Part shown: piece after piece, positions 42,805 to 52,229 of the stretch
Layout: every line of letters begins with the position of its first letter
Numbering within the stretch: the stretch's first letter is position 1
Source of the DNA: CBDUXT01 sp965371245
Lineage (GTDB): Bacteria; Planctomycetota; Phycisphaerae; UBA1845
Reading direction: 5' to 3'
Assembly (NCBI GenBank): GCA_965371245.1
Contig: CBDUXT010000019.1
Coordinates: 1-64,000 of the forward strand
DNA: 64,000 nt
Made by a program: the position numbers and the translations under genes
Notes under the pieces: model-generated
The model's database searches: none
What the model was told of the DNA's origin: nothing
Seen by the model: the letters and a program-made list of their open reading frames with translations, nothing else

Positions 42805-44600
42805 GGACGTGGTCTCCCGGCCCCTCGTTCCAGGCGAACAAGCCGGTCGATGCCGACATCGGTAAAGCGCTCGTGGAAGCCGTCGGGCCAGCGGATGTCA
42901 ACATAATCGATCTGCGTGGCTGGCCCCATTCCGAAATGGGCGATCGGTTCGCTGGCCGAGAGGTAGCTGAACGCGCTGGAGATCACGCGGCGCTGTCGAA
43001 GATCTCCGCACACCAGATCAACCGTCGCCCCGAGGGCGTCGCGCTTGAGTCTCGGATCGATGGCGCGGACACCCAGCCAATGTCCCTGCCGAGGGGCATC
43101 GTTGCGGTAGATTCGGGCCGCGGAGTGGAGATTGGTGATGACGATGTCGAGATCGCCGTCGCCGTCGAGGTCGCCAACGGCCAGCCCGCGTGAGACCTCG
43201 ATCGGATCGCGGAGCGCAGCCGCCTCTGTTTCCAGCGCGGTGAAGTGCCCCGAGCCGTCGTTCAGGTAGAACAGGTTCGGTTCCGCGTAGCGGTCCCAGG
43301 GAGGAGCGAGGGTCACGCCCGGTCGCGGGTCGCCGCGCAGCACTCGGCCGTTGACGACGACGATATCGAGGTCTCCGTCGAGTTCCACGTCCAAGCCCGC
43401 TGTCCCGAACCCGGTGTAGGGCACGCTGGAGACGGCCAGCCCGCTTTCGCTTCCGGCGTCGTTAAAGCCTCGCGATCGGCCGAGGTTGCGATACAGCGTG
43501 TTGCTCTCCTGGCGGAGGTGCGTCATGAACAGATCCAGGTCCAGATCATTATCGAAGTCGGCGGCTGTTACACCCATGCCGGCCTCAGCGTGCCCGTTCA
43601 TGTCCAGCGCCACGCCGAGAATCAGGGCGTCGTCGCGGAATGTGCCGTTCTTTTGATTGAGCCAGAGAAAGTTCGCGTAGCCGTCGTTGGCGACATAGAT
43701 GTCGATCCATCCGTCATCGTCAAAATCCGCGCACACGACGCCCAACCCTGCCGCAGCCGTGGCACCAATGCCTGCTTGGGCTGAAACGTCTGCAAACGTT
43801 CCGTCACCGTTGTTGCGCAGGAGCACGTCTGTCACCGGCGGCGGACCCGTCGGGCCGCAATACGAGGGTCGCCCGGCTCCGTCCGAGCACGGTGATCCGG
43901 GGTCGAACTCGACGTATCGGGTGACGTAGAGGTCCAGGTACCCATCGCGGTCCATGTCCAGGAAGCTGGCGGAGCAGGACCAGCCTTCGATATGAACGCC
44001 CGCGCGATCCGTGATGTCCACGAACGTACCGTTGCCCTCGTTGCGATACAATCGGTCGAGACCGTAGTTGCTCAGGAAGACGTCGGTGTCGCCGTCGTTG
44101 TCGATGTCGCCCAGCGCGACGCCCATGCCATAGCCACCGTCACCCAGCCCGGACACAGCCGTCACATCCACAAACCGTCCGTCCGGCTCCTGGCGGTACA
44201 ATCTGTTTCGGATGTTTTCAGACGGCGTGACCATCGGAAGCTCGTGGTTGCCGTTGGTCAGATAGAGGTCCAGGTCGCCGTCACGGTCGTAATCAAACAA
44301 GGCGACACCGGCGGCCATGATTTCCGGGAAATACAGCTTCCCGGTCGCGCCGGTGTCGTAAGCGAAGTTCAGGCCGGTGCGGGTGGTGACGTCCGTGAAC
44401 CACGACTTCCCGGAGCCCGGGTCGGACGGCGGCTGCGTCTCGCTCGACCGCCGGCAACCGCCGATGATCGAGCCGCAGAGCAACAGCACGGTCAGGGGAC
44501 GTCTAAAACATAGGAGGCGTCGGTCGTCTCCGGACTCGGTGACGCGCGTACGCTTTCCGAGGTGGGTGGAGCCGTCTCGATGTTTCCTCAACAAGAACAC
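42801..44600 (-). CDS. CRTAC1-like FG-GAP repeat / ASPIC-UnbV lipoprotein
   Basis: A 599-residue exported protein with lipobox LLLCGSIIGGC. The body is a CRTAC1-type beta-propeller of FG-GAP repeats with Ca2+ loops (DYDRDGDLDLYLTN, DIDNDGDTDVFLSN, DFDNDLDLDLFMT, DLDGDGDLDIVIT) and a C-terminal ASPIC/UnbV domain. It resembles the product of 38897-41098 but is shorter. The start is a GTG at 44600 (a TTG lies one codon upstream); no ATG is in frame before the signal peptide. It heads the three-gene set with the TPR protein. Confidence 0.83.
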   Translation of the reverse strand: MFLLRKHRDGSTHLGKRTRVTESGDDRRLLCFRRPLTVLLLCGSIIGGCRRSSETQPPSDPGSGKSWFTDVTTRTGLNFAYDTGATGKLYFPEIMAAGVALFDYDRDGDLDLYLTNGNHELPMVTPSENIRNRLYRQEPDGRFVDVTAVSGLGDGGYGMGVALGDIDNDGDTDVFLSNYGLDRLYRNEGNGTFVDITDRAGVHIEGWSCSASFLDMDRDGYLDLYVTRYVEFDPGSPCSDGAGRPSYCGPTGPPPVTDVLLRNNGDGTFADVSAQAGIGATAAAGLGVVCADFDDDGWIDIYVANDGYANFLWLNQKNGTFRDDALILGVALDMNGHAEAGMGVTAADFDNDLDLDLFMTHLRQESNTLYRNLGRSRGFNDAGSESGLAVSSVPYTGFGTAGLDVELDGDLDIVVVNGRVLRGDPRPGVTLAPPWDRYAEPNLFYLNDGSGHFTALETEAAALRDPIEVSRGLAVGDLDGDGDLDIVITNLHSAARIYRNDAPRQGHWLGVRAIDPRLKRDALGATVDLVCGDLRQRRVISSAFSYLSASEPIAHFGMGPATQIDYVDIRWPDGFHERFTDVGIDRLVRLERGAGRPRP

Positions 44601-45025
44601 CAAATCTGATCGATTCCGGCAATCCCGTGTCGCATCGAAGAGACGTTGGGCGTCGGCGTGAATCCCGGATGGGAAGGCTCCTGCCGCCCGCCTGTCCGCG
44701 ACGGACGTTCCCCGGTCTTCGGACTGACTAAAGTCAACGGGGGCATCGCAATGATAGCGGCGGTGCTTCAGAAGGGCGACCCGGAGGAGTCGAGGTCACG
44801 GGGTACGCGAAGCCTCGCGTAGCGTTATTTCGTACAACGGACGTGGTCTGGACCCGCACGTCGCACACCGCATTTTCGAGCGTTGAGGCCGTCTAATCCG
44901 TCGTTACGAGGCCCGAAATCGTTCGGTATTGGTGCAGTTCTCGTGGAAGTGGACTATCGCCACCGTTGCTGGACGATTCGGCGTGCGCGGCCCAAAAAAA
45001 ACCTCAGTATTTTTGGAATAAACCA

Positions 45026-45054
45026 TCGACAGCGAGGCGAGGCCATGCTAGAGT
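45026..45054 (+). promoter_or_regulatory. Candidate promoter of a small RNA
   Basis: TCGACA (45026-45031), 17-base spacer, TAGAGT (45049-45054). Transcription would start near 45061 and meet a terminator about 100 nt later. Confidence 0.4.
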
Positions 45055-45060
45055 AACCCG

Positions 45061-45168
45061 AGTAGGAAAAACCGAATATCGTCCCTTCCCCGTCGGCGGG
45101 GTACTCTCCGGCCCGATACCAAAGTCGCTTGCGACTTTGATCCCTCCTCCCCGTCGACGGGTTCTTTT
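45061..45168 (+). ncRNA. Candidate structured small RNA of about 105 nt
   Basis: Contains three hairpins: CCCCGTCGGCGGGG (45088-45101), a perfect 9-bp stem CAAAGTCGC/GCGACTTTG (about 45120-45139) and CCCGTCGACGGG (45150-45161), which is followed by TTCTTTT as an intrinsic terminator. The first and third hairpins are near-copies flanking the middle one. No known RNA family is recognised. Confidence 0.4.
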
Positions 45169-45843
45169 ATGCGCACACGCCGAGGGGCGTCTGATGGGCT
45201 CGGCTTGAATCCAGCGGCGCGGTGCGGTCGTCGCTTTTGCTCCTCCCTCCGCTTCACACCAGACAGAAAGGCCACCCCAAACGTTGGTTGCGGGTCTTAT
45301 CGCTCAGAATGCCCTTGCATCGGCGCGACCGATGCGTTAGGATACTAGGACTACCAGGAATCAGTTGAGCCTAGGGCTCGAACGGTCTCGTGCGCGCTTC
45401 TCTTGGTGCGCGGGGCTGGCGTGGGGCAAGTTTCGCCGCCCTCAGTTGTTCATCGGGTTTGAACGGATGTGTTAAGGGGGTTGTCTTCCCGTCACTGCGT
45501 CGTGGCGCCCCCTAGGTAGTTCCGGCTATCCCTACGTGAGTCTTACGTCCGTCGGGATCCCAGGGCCTTCGCCCCCGACCCGTTGTGGTTCCGCCGCGCG
45601 TTGGTGTCGTCCGGCTCATCCGGCTTTGACGTCACGGTTTGAGTGAATCGCGGAGCGTTCAAGGTTCCGGTAGCGATGGTTCCGGCCCCTGATTGGGGGT
45701 TTTTCAACGAGTTGGCGACCAAGACAATTTGAGTTCCGCACCGCCGGGTCGGTGGGTTCCGCTCAGTTGCGGACGATCCGGTGTCGTGTGCGACCCCTTC
45801 TTCACGGGTGGAGTCAGGACGAACCACTCTTTTTTGGAGGTAC

Positions 45844-48800
45844 ATGATGATGAGGGCAGGAAAAAAAGCGGCGTGGCGGCACTTGGCCGTGGCGTTGTTC
45901 GCCGGTGGCGTGCTGGCTTGTGGGTTCACGTTGCAAGCGGCTGACACGCGGGACACGAAGAGTGGGGGCGACCGTGTCAACGCCTCGATCAAGTACAGCA
46001 CAGGCGTTCTTTCGGGTGGACGCCTTCCCATCGCGCCCCCGACCCACGCCTATAGCGTGGACACGGTGATCTCGCGCGACGGGTCGGGTTTTCTGCCTCA
46101 GTCGCTCACGCGCGAAGAGATCGACGCGATGGGAGGCGGCGTGGCCGGTTTGGTTTGCCGGTTCGACGAGCAGTGCGATGACTGCAGCGGTTGCACCGAC
46201 GACGTCTGCGTTGTTCCCGAGGGCCTGCTTGATGGCGTGTGCGAGCGCACCCCCATCGATCTCTGCGAGAAATGCGACGACGAACTGTTCTGTACCGGCG
46301 TTGAGCGCTGCAACGGCAACGATGCTACGTGCTTGTCAGACGGTGATCCCTGCGTGGACAAACCCGACGAGATTTGTGACGAACTGGCCGGCGATTCCGA
46401 GGCCGGCGCGTGCGTAACGCCCTGTCAAACCGATGCCGACTGCGAAGACAACGCCGCGGACTTCTGCCAGAGCCCGGAGGTTTGCCAGCTTCAGGAATGC
46501 GTCGGCGGCGATAACCCGGGAGACGCCTGCAGCAGCGGCGCCCAATGTCCCAACGGGTTCTGTGGCGGCGTCTGCCGCGAAACCGAGGGCACCTGCGGAG
46601 ACGGCGCGCCCTGCCTTGCGACGGACCAGGATTGTGGGTTCGGTCGATGCTGTGACGCTGCCGGTGTCTGCTCGCGTTCCCCCAAGGCGGTGTGCGAGGG
46701 GGCCGGCGGCGTTTGGCTGGGCATTGGCGATTTCGCCACAACACAGATGGAGGACGACGCCAAATGCGAGGTCATCGCCCCGGTGGACGAGCCGAACGAA
46801 GGCGTGGACTTTCAGTGTCCGGCCTATGCCTCCGGCATCACCCCGGAGGGTGACTTCCTGGTTGCCGTCGGGGAAATCGGCGCCGCTGGTTGTAACACGT
46901 TCCAGGAAATCGGCGACGACTATCAGATTGGCGACGGCACCGGCTTTTTGACGCTGACCACCTTCCGCATGGTGGAGGGGTTCCGCCAGGGCTCCAGAAT
47001 CCGCATCACGTTCTACGACGAGAACGGTGTGTTCGTGGAGGACTCGATCACCGATGGTCGTGGCGGCGGCGAGGTGGAACTCCAGACCTTCGTCTTCGAC
47101 GAAAAGCCGGTCATCCCCGCAAGGGGTTTCGTCGCCATCAAGGCGGCCATCCGGTTCTCGCCGACGGGCAAGCACATCTGGATGTCGACCACCCTAACGC
47201 CCGACGTCGGCGGCAACGACCCAACCCGCATGTGGCTCAACGGTGGGCCGGTCGCAGCATCGGCCGTCCTTCCCGGCGGTGAGCCCGGCGTGCTCGCCTT
47301 CGAGATCATCGGCGATCTTCTGTCCGACGCGATGGGTGCCTGTTGCGACACGGCTACCGGTGCCTGCAACCTGGCTCTACCCTGGATCTGTGAGCGAGAC
47401 GGGGGCTTTTTCCAGGGCGTCGGCACGGCCTGCCAGGTTTGCACGAACGACTTTACCCAGGCATGTGGCGTGGATTCCGAGTGCGTGACCTGCCGGGGTG
47501 GGACCAACGACGGAACACCATGCGTCATGAACTCCGAGTGTACGGGAGGTGGAACCTGCGACCTGTCAGCAACCTGTGTCTTCGTGCCACCGGCCTGTAC
47601 GGTAAGCGCGTGCTGCAATCCAGCGGATGGCACATGTGTTGAGGTCGCGGGTGGGATGTGTTCGGACGATACGCCGTGCACCAACGACGGGGACTGCGCG
47701 GGAATCGGCGAAGGCACCTGTCAGGCGCCGTGCCCCACGGGGACCGAATCCAGCGGGTTCGGAACCAACTGCGGCCCGAACTGCTGCATCCAGCCCGTCA
47801 TGACAGGTGGGGACCTGTGTACCCTCGCCACGGTCATTCCGATTCACGTACCCCTGCCGGGTGAACCTCCCGTGGTGATCACAATCACCGGCGACAACAG
47901 CGGAGCGACGTTCGGCGATTGGCTACCCGACGGAACCGGCACCTGTCAGGCCGGTATCAACAATCCCGACGGCGCACAAAAGGATCGTGGCTGGTGGGAG
48001 GCGTTCAGTATCGACGCCTGTGCCAACGTTCGCGTCGATGACTGTTGCTCTCGAGCCATCTCCGGCGAGATCAAGCAGCCGCAGTGGTCGTTTATGCAGA
48101 GCACGTGCGATCCGTGCGGTGGGAACCCCGGTTCCGACACCATCGGACTTCCGCTCGGCGACCCGACAACCGACGCGGCCCGCGGCAAGCCCTTCTGTGA
48201 CGACGACGATCTGTGGGTAACCTACGGAGCCTTGGCGCCGGGAACCTACTGGCAGCAGATTTTCAGCGCGCCGGACGGAACCTTCGGCCTCTATCAGCGA
48301 CACATCACGGTCGAGGCGTGTCCCGAGGCCGCCTGTTGTCTGCCGCAATCGATGTGCGTCAATGACACCTCGGACAAGGTCGTCTTCGTGGGCGATTCGC
48401 CGCAACTCTGCGCGGTCGATGGTGATTGCGGCGCCGGCATCTCTTGCAGAACGTGCGCCATCCTCAATGTAGTCGATTGTTCGGATGTCGGTGGCTTCTT
48501 CAATGGGTTCGGATTCTTGCCGCCCGGCGAGGATCCGAACGTCTCCTGCGGCTTCGGTGGCGTCGGGCCGTGCGACATCGGTTCCTGTTGTCAGGGACCG
48601 GGTACGTGCCGGGATGAGACCGTGGACGACGGGGATCCGGAAACGCCTTCGACCTGCGACCCCGCGGCACCGCTCACCTGTGTCAATCGGGCGTTGTGCG
48701 ATCAGATCGGCGCCACCTTCCAGGGCGGTGAGTTCTGCCATTTCCCGATCCCGCCGTGTCCCAACTGCGCCGTTCAGGGACCGGACAACTGCCAGTTCCC

Positions 48801-50889
48801 GCCGCTGGACGCCGGCAACAACTGGAACACAAGCGACATCGACATGCTTCCCCATGGTACTGTCGTCGCCGACGATTTCGTACCGGCCGGGGGGACGCTC
48901 GGCACGGTCTGTTTCTGGGGAACGTACGCCGACCAGGCGGACGACGGTAGGAACTGTGATGGGGAAGTCGATGACAAGTTCCGGATCCGCGTCTACGCGG
49001 ACGACAACGGCTTCCCGGGGGCGATGCTCTTCGAGCAACTGGTCGATAACGCCAACGTTCAGCGAGGTCCGGAGGTGGGTGTGGGCCAGGACGGCGTGGG
49101 TGACGCCGTAGGGTACACGGTCATCCTGGACCCCCCATTCAACGACCTGGTCCAAAACGAACGGCATTGGTTGGAGATCGCCAACAACACCGACGAGCCC
49201 GAGGGAAACACGTGCGTCTGGAGCTGGCAGATATTCATCGAGGCCGATCGCGACGAGTTCTCCTTGATGGGTACCAACGACCGTCCGGACCAGGGTCCGG
49301 GAAGCGGCTATCTGCGCCAGGGAAGTGCCCGTCCGGTGGACTACGCCTTCTGCCTGGGCGCCGGGGGCGGCGAGCCGCTGAACTTTACCCAGCCCGCTGA
49401 GGAGGAGGACACGATGTCGTGTTGGAACTGCATTGACGACGTTTGTGAGCCGGAGACACTTCGTGGTTGCGTCGAAGGACAAAACGTTGGCAATCTTCCG
49501 GTTCAGAACTTCCGCGGCGACGAGGCCTGCACCGACCCCGACGGGGCGCGGCCCGAGCAGGAGGGGCAGCTCTGTCTTGGGTCCGGCTCCATCGCGAGCG
49601 TGGGGGGCGCGTGCAACGGCGGTGCTCCCAACGGGCTTCTTGAAGCCGGCGAGGAATGCGATGACGGTGACGACACTGTCCCGACCGATGGCTGCAACGG
49701 CTGTTTGCTCACGTGTGACGTGACCCCGGACCCGGAGGCGGGCGACGGGGCGAAGGTTATCGGTAACGGTCTGTTCTCGTTCGACAACACCTGTGCACCC
49801 TCCGATGGGTCTCCACTGGTCCTGACCGATTACGGCGACACGGACATCAACAACAGCGTGTGGTTCCACTACACGGCCACCTGTACGGGACGTGTGATCG
49901 TCAGTGCGTGCGCGACGGGTGTGGTCCGCAGCAGCTTCGACTCGGTCCTGGCGCTGTATCGTGACCCCGGCAACCCGACGAGTTGCATCTGTCCGGGTAC
50001 GAGCAGTCAGTTCCTGGACGGCATCGGCGCCGATGAGAACTGCAACGGCAACGTCACCGGTCAAGCGGGCTTCCTGGTGCGAACGACGGAGCCCGGCTGG
50101 TGCTGGACCGTTCGCATAGGCGGTTGGGCCGGCGACTTCGGCATTGGCCTTCTGGATGTCGATTGTCAGCCCTTCGCCTGCAAGCTGTCGAGCCCACCGC
50201 AGATCGAGCAGGTGGTCAACGCCGGCGGCGGCAAGGTTGACAGCGTGAAGAACCGATACCTGTCGTTCACCGCGGGTGACCCGGGTCAGATACAGGCGAT
50301 CCGTATCAAGATCCTCACTGCGCCCATCGGGTTAGAGGGCTGGGTCGATTCCACCTTCTGGGTCGGCGTTCCGACGGCGGTCAGCGAACTGAGCGGCAAG
50401 AGTGACAGCACGCCACCGACGTTCCAGAGATCGCTGGCTGAGTGTGAGCTGAACGAGGAAACTATGTTCCTGCCCGACTGGGCGAGTAGAGGAACGATCC
50501 ACGTCACCGGTCCCCAGATCGTTCCGGGCGCGACCTACGAAATCACCGTCGTGGATAAGTCGTGCAATCCTACAGCGAACGAGAGCTTTCCGCCGGAGAG
50601 TACGGTTGTGCTCGCTACCGGAGCCTGGGGTGATGTGGTGGGGCAGTTCCGGGCTGCCGACCAGACTTGGACGGCGCCGGATTCGACGGTAAGCGTCGCG
50701 TTCGACGTAGTGGCGATTCTCGACAAGTTCAAGAACGCGCCTACTGCGCCGAAAAAGGCGCGCGCCGACATCCAGCCGAATCCCGTTGATGGCAAGATCA
50801 GCATCGTCGATGTGACCCGGGCCTTGGACGCCTTCAGTGGAGCCCAGTTCCCGTTCCCGCCGGTGAATCCGACGACGCCGTGTCCGTAG
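45844..50889 (+). CDS. Giant Cys-rich secreted protein with dockerin-like C-terminus
   Basis: A 1,681-residue exported protein. A signal peptide (about residues 1-35) is followed by Cys-rich modules with a CxxC...DxDC pattern. These include ACCDTATGACNL, SACCNPADGTCVEV, AACCLPQSMCVN and GSCCQGPGTCRD, often followed by a GGFFQG/ATFQGG motif. A DUF4215-like segment (GLLEAGEECDDGDDTVPTDG) lies near residue 1270. The protein ends with ADIQPNPVDGKISIVDVTRA, a dockerin/EF-hand-like cell-surface motif. GGAGG before ATGATGATG at 45844 sets the start. It resembles planctomycete extracellular proteins and is probably surface structural or adhesive. An intrinsic terminator follows at 50924. Confidence 0.85.
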   Translation: MMMRAGKKAAWRHLAVALFAGGVLACGFTLQAADTRDTKSGGDRVNASIKYSTGVLSGGRLPIAPPTHAYSVDTVISRDGSGFLPQSLTREEIDAMGGGVAGLVCRFDEQCDDCSGCTDDVCVVPEGLLDGVCERTPIDLCEKCDDELFCTGVERCNGNDATCLSDGDPCVDKPDEICDELAGDSEAGACVTPCQTDADCEDNAADFCQSPEVCQLQECVGGDNPGDACSSGAQCPNGFCGGVCRETEGTCGDGAPCLATDQDCGFGRCCDAAGVCSRSPKAVCEGAGGVWLGIGDFATTQMEDDAKCEVIAPVDEPNEGVDFQCPAYASGITPEGDFLVAVGEIGAAGCNTFQEIGDDYQIGDGTGFLTLTTFRMVEGFRQGSRIRITFYDENGVFVEDSITDGRGGGEVELQTFVFDEKPVIPARGFVAIKAAIRFSPTGKHIWMSTTLTPDVGGNDPTRMWLNGGPVAASAVLPGGEPGVLAFEIIGDLLSDAMGACCDTATGACNLALPWICERDGGFFQGVGTACQVCTNDFTQACGVDSECVTCRGGTNDGTPCVMNSECTGGGTCDLSATCVFVPPACTVSACCNPADGTCVEVAGGMCSDDTPCTNDGDCAGIGEGTCQAPCPTGTESSGFGTNCGPNCCIQPVMTGGDLCTLATVIPIHVPLPGEPPVVITITGDNSGATFGDWLPDGTGTCQAGINNPDGAQKDRGWWEAFSIDACANVRVDDCCSRAISGEIKQPQWSFMQSTCDPCGGNPGSDTIGLPLGDPTTDAARGKPFCDDDDLWVTYGALAPGTYWQQIFSAPDGTFGLYQRHITVEACPEAACCLPQSMCVNDTSDKVVFVGDSPQLCAVDGDCGAGISCRTCAILNVVDCSDVGGFFNGFGFLPPGEDPNVSCGFGGVGPCDIGSCCQGPGTCRDETVDDGDPETPSTCDPAAPLTCVNRALCDQIGATFQGGEFCHFPIPPCPNCAVQGPDNCQFPPLDAGNNWNTSDIDMLPHGTVVADDFVPAGGTLGTVCFWGTYADQADDGRNCDGEVDDKFRIRVYADDNGFPGAMLFEQLVDNANVQRGPEVGVGQDGVGDAVGYTVILDPPFNDLVQNERHWLEIANNTDEPEGNTCVWSWQIFIEADRDEFSLMGTNDRPDQGPGSGYLRQGSARPVDYAFCLGAGGGEPLNFTQPAEEEDTMSCWNCIDDVCEPETLRGCVEGQNVGNLPVQNFRGDEACTDPDGARPEQEGQLCLGSGSIASVGGACNGGAPNGLLEAGEECDDGDDTVPTDGCNGCLLTCDVTPDPEAGDGAKVIGNGLFSFDNTCAPSDGSPLVLTDYGDTDINNSVWFHYTATCTGRVIVSACATGVVRSSFDSVLALYRDPGNPTSCICPGTSSQFLDGIGADENCNGNVTGQAGFLVRTTEPGWCWTVRIGGWAGDFGIGLLDVDCQPFACKLSSPPQIEQVVNAGGGKVDSVKNRYLSFTAGDPGQIQAIRIKILTAPIGLEGWVDSTFWVGVPTAVSELSGKSDSTPPTFQRSLAECELNEETMFLPDWASRGTIHVTGPQIVPGATYEITVVDKSCNPTANESFPPESTVVLATGAWGDVVGQFRAADQTWTAPDSTVSVAFDVVAILDKFKNAPTAPKKARADIQPNPVDGKISIVDVTRALDAFSGAQFPFPPVNPTTPCP

Positions 50890-50923
50890 GAGGACGGTCT
50901 GGACCGATGTGACTTCTTGAAAG

Positions 50924-50963
50924 CAAGGGTCGGGGTGGCCAGCCGCCCCGGCCCTTGTTCTTT
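50924..50963 (+). terminator. Intrinsic terminator of the giant-protein gene
   Basis: CAAGGG-T-CGGGG and CCCCG-G-CCCTTG pair into a strong stem with a loop of about ten bases, followed by TTCTTTC. It lies 35 bases after the stop codon. Confidence 0.8.
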
Positions 50964-51471
50964 CAATCTGATGGTGGTACCGCGACGGGCCAGGTGGTTA
51001 CGCCCTTGGCCAATCGCGGACTCTATTGTTTATGCCAAGCAGGTCTGCGTCCCGGTGGAAAGGCCGTTCCGGTTCCCTCACGTCGGTCTGGGTTACGCTG
51101 GAGCTTCGCAGCGGTTGGCCCGCATCGGCTGAGGCGATCCGCGGAGCTAAGCGGCCGCGGACGACTTGGGGCACAGGAGCGCTCAGCGATCCCCCGATGG
51201 TCGGTGGGACGGCCGTACCGGTACGCCTGCGGAACCGGGGAAGCATGCCTCAGGAGGGGGACGCCGGCTCCCGATGCCGGTGCCGCCTTAGATTATCGGG
51301 CCAAGAGAGACCATCGAGAAGTGCTGGACAGGTTGCATGTCTGCGCGCCGATGTTAACCTTGGATGTTCCTCTCCGCGGGAAGGCGATCGGGGCGGGGCC
51401 CCGCGTCCCAGGAGAGAAGACGGTTTGGCGTGGCTTGCGCTCGCTGGTCTCGCGAAAGGTGCTTGGCCATC
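50964..51471. other. Intergenic region before the three-gene operon
   Basis: About 500 bp with no convincing gene. GACGCCGGCTCCCGATGCCG (near 51261) is a partial relative of the CCGGCAAGATGCCGG palindromes, and GCCGTTCCGGTTCCCTCACG (near 51062) weakly resembles one arm of the GAGCCGCGACC element. No promoter is obvious. Confidence 0.45.
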
Positions 51472-52203
51472 ATGACCAACGATTACGACCTCAACTTCGG
51501 GATCGAATGTAGGCGACCCATTGAATTGCAGTCCGAGTCCACTTCCGACTTCTTGGATAAGATTAGCGATGCTGTGCCGACGCTCGATCGAATCCAAGAG
51601 GATACCGAGAAGGGAACAATCGAGCTGTCCGAGCTAGGAAGGCTGCGGAAGAACCGGGAAGTCCGAATCAAGTCCGATGGCCTACAGGCGACCGCGGCGA
51701 GTGAGATAACTCTGGAGGAGCGTCACGAATTCCTACGGATCGTAGCCGATGCCGCCGAGTCACTGGAGATTCCCAGACGCGATATTTCGTTGATCGATTT
51801 CCGGGCTATCTTCCGGATTGAGCACCGAGGAAACCATCATGATCTCGTAGCGAAAGCCCTGTGGGAGCCCGCACCGCTTTACACAACCGTGCAACAACTC
51901 GGGGTGCCGCTGGATGACGTGACGCTAGACTTTACAGCATCCCTGCCCGATCGAGATGAGTTCGGAGTAGCCGTGTACGTGATTCCACAAACGTCGAAGC
52001 GCGAAATCCGATCTGGCGAGTACGATGGAGACTCGGTCGTCATCATGTGCGGTATTGGACGCACGCATGGCTTCCATCGGACGGGCTCGTTTTCCGAGAT
52101 GCTTACAGAGCTTACGGACCTCTGGACCAGCAGGATATTGGGGCCTATCACGGACAACCTGGTTGCAGCGCTCACGGCGGCTGCCGCAACGGAGAGGCCA
52201 TAA
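51472..52203 (+). CDS. Uncharacterised protein, first gene of a three-gene operon
   Basis: A 243-residue soluble protein with no signal peptide or membrane helix. It starts MTNDYDLNFGIECRRPIELQ, has a charged helical middle (EITLEERHEFLRIVADAAES) and a mixed-beta C-terminal half (PLDDVTLDFTASLPDRDEFG, VVIMCGIGRTHGFHRTGSFS). I do not recognise the family. The ATG at 51472 has only AAAGG 13 bases upstream, so the start is less certain. The next gene begins 26 bp downstream on the same strand. Confidence 0.7.
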   Translation: MTNDYDLNFGIECRRPIELQSESTSDFLDKISDAVPTLDRIQEDTEKGTIELSELGRLRKNREVRIKSDGLQATAASEITLEERHEFLRIVADAAESLEIPRRDISLIDFRAIFRIEHRGNHHDLVAKALWEPAPLYTTVQQLGVPLDDVTLDFTASLPDRDEFGVAVYVIPQTSKREIRSGEYDGDSVVIMCGIGRTHGFHRTGSFSEMLTELTDLWTSRILGPITDNLVAALTAAAATERP

Positions 52204-52229
52204 AACCTCAGTTTCTTTAAGGCAACGAC

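Larger units (their letters stand above)
44604..45843. other. 1.2-kb non-coding region upstream of the giant secreted protein
   Basis: Between two divergent genes. It holds a candidate small RNA (about 45061-45168) and a long leader of about 670 nt before the giant gene, with several self-complementary stretches (for example GAGCCTAGGGCTC near 45367). Open frames here have no coding look. No tRNA, tmRNA, RNase P RNA or SRP RNA was recognised. Confidence 0.5.

Noticed and set aside
44604..45025. RNase P RNA, tmRNA or tRNA in the 1.2-kb gap
   Set aside because: No conserved core sequences or cloverleaf found on either strand.
47923..50064. 713-codon minus-strand open frame
   Set aside because: Antisense of the giant Cys-rich gene. 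The sense strand shows a signal peptide, ordered Cys modules and a clear ribosome-binding site; the antisense peptide is Arg/Val/Thr-rich without motifs.
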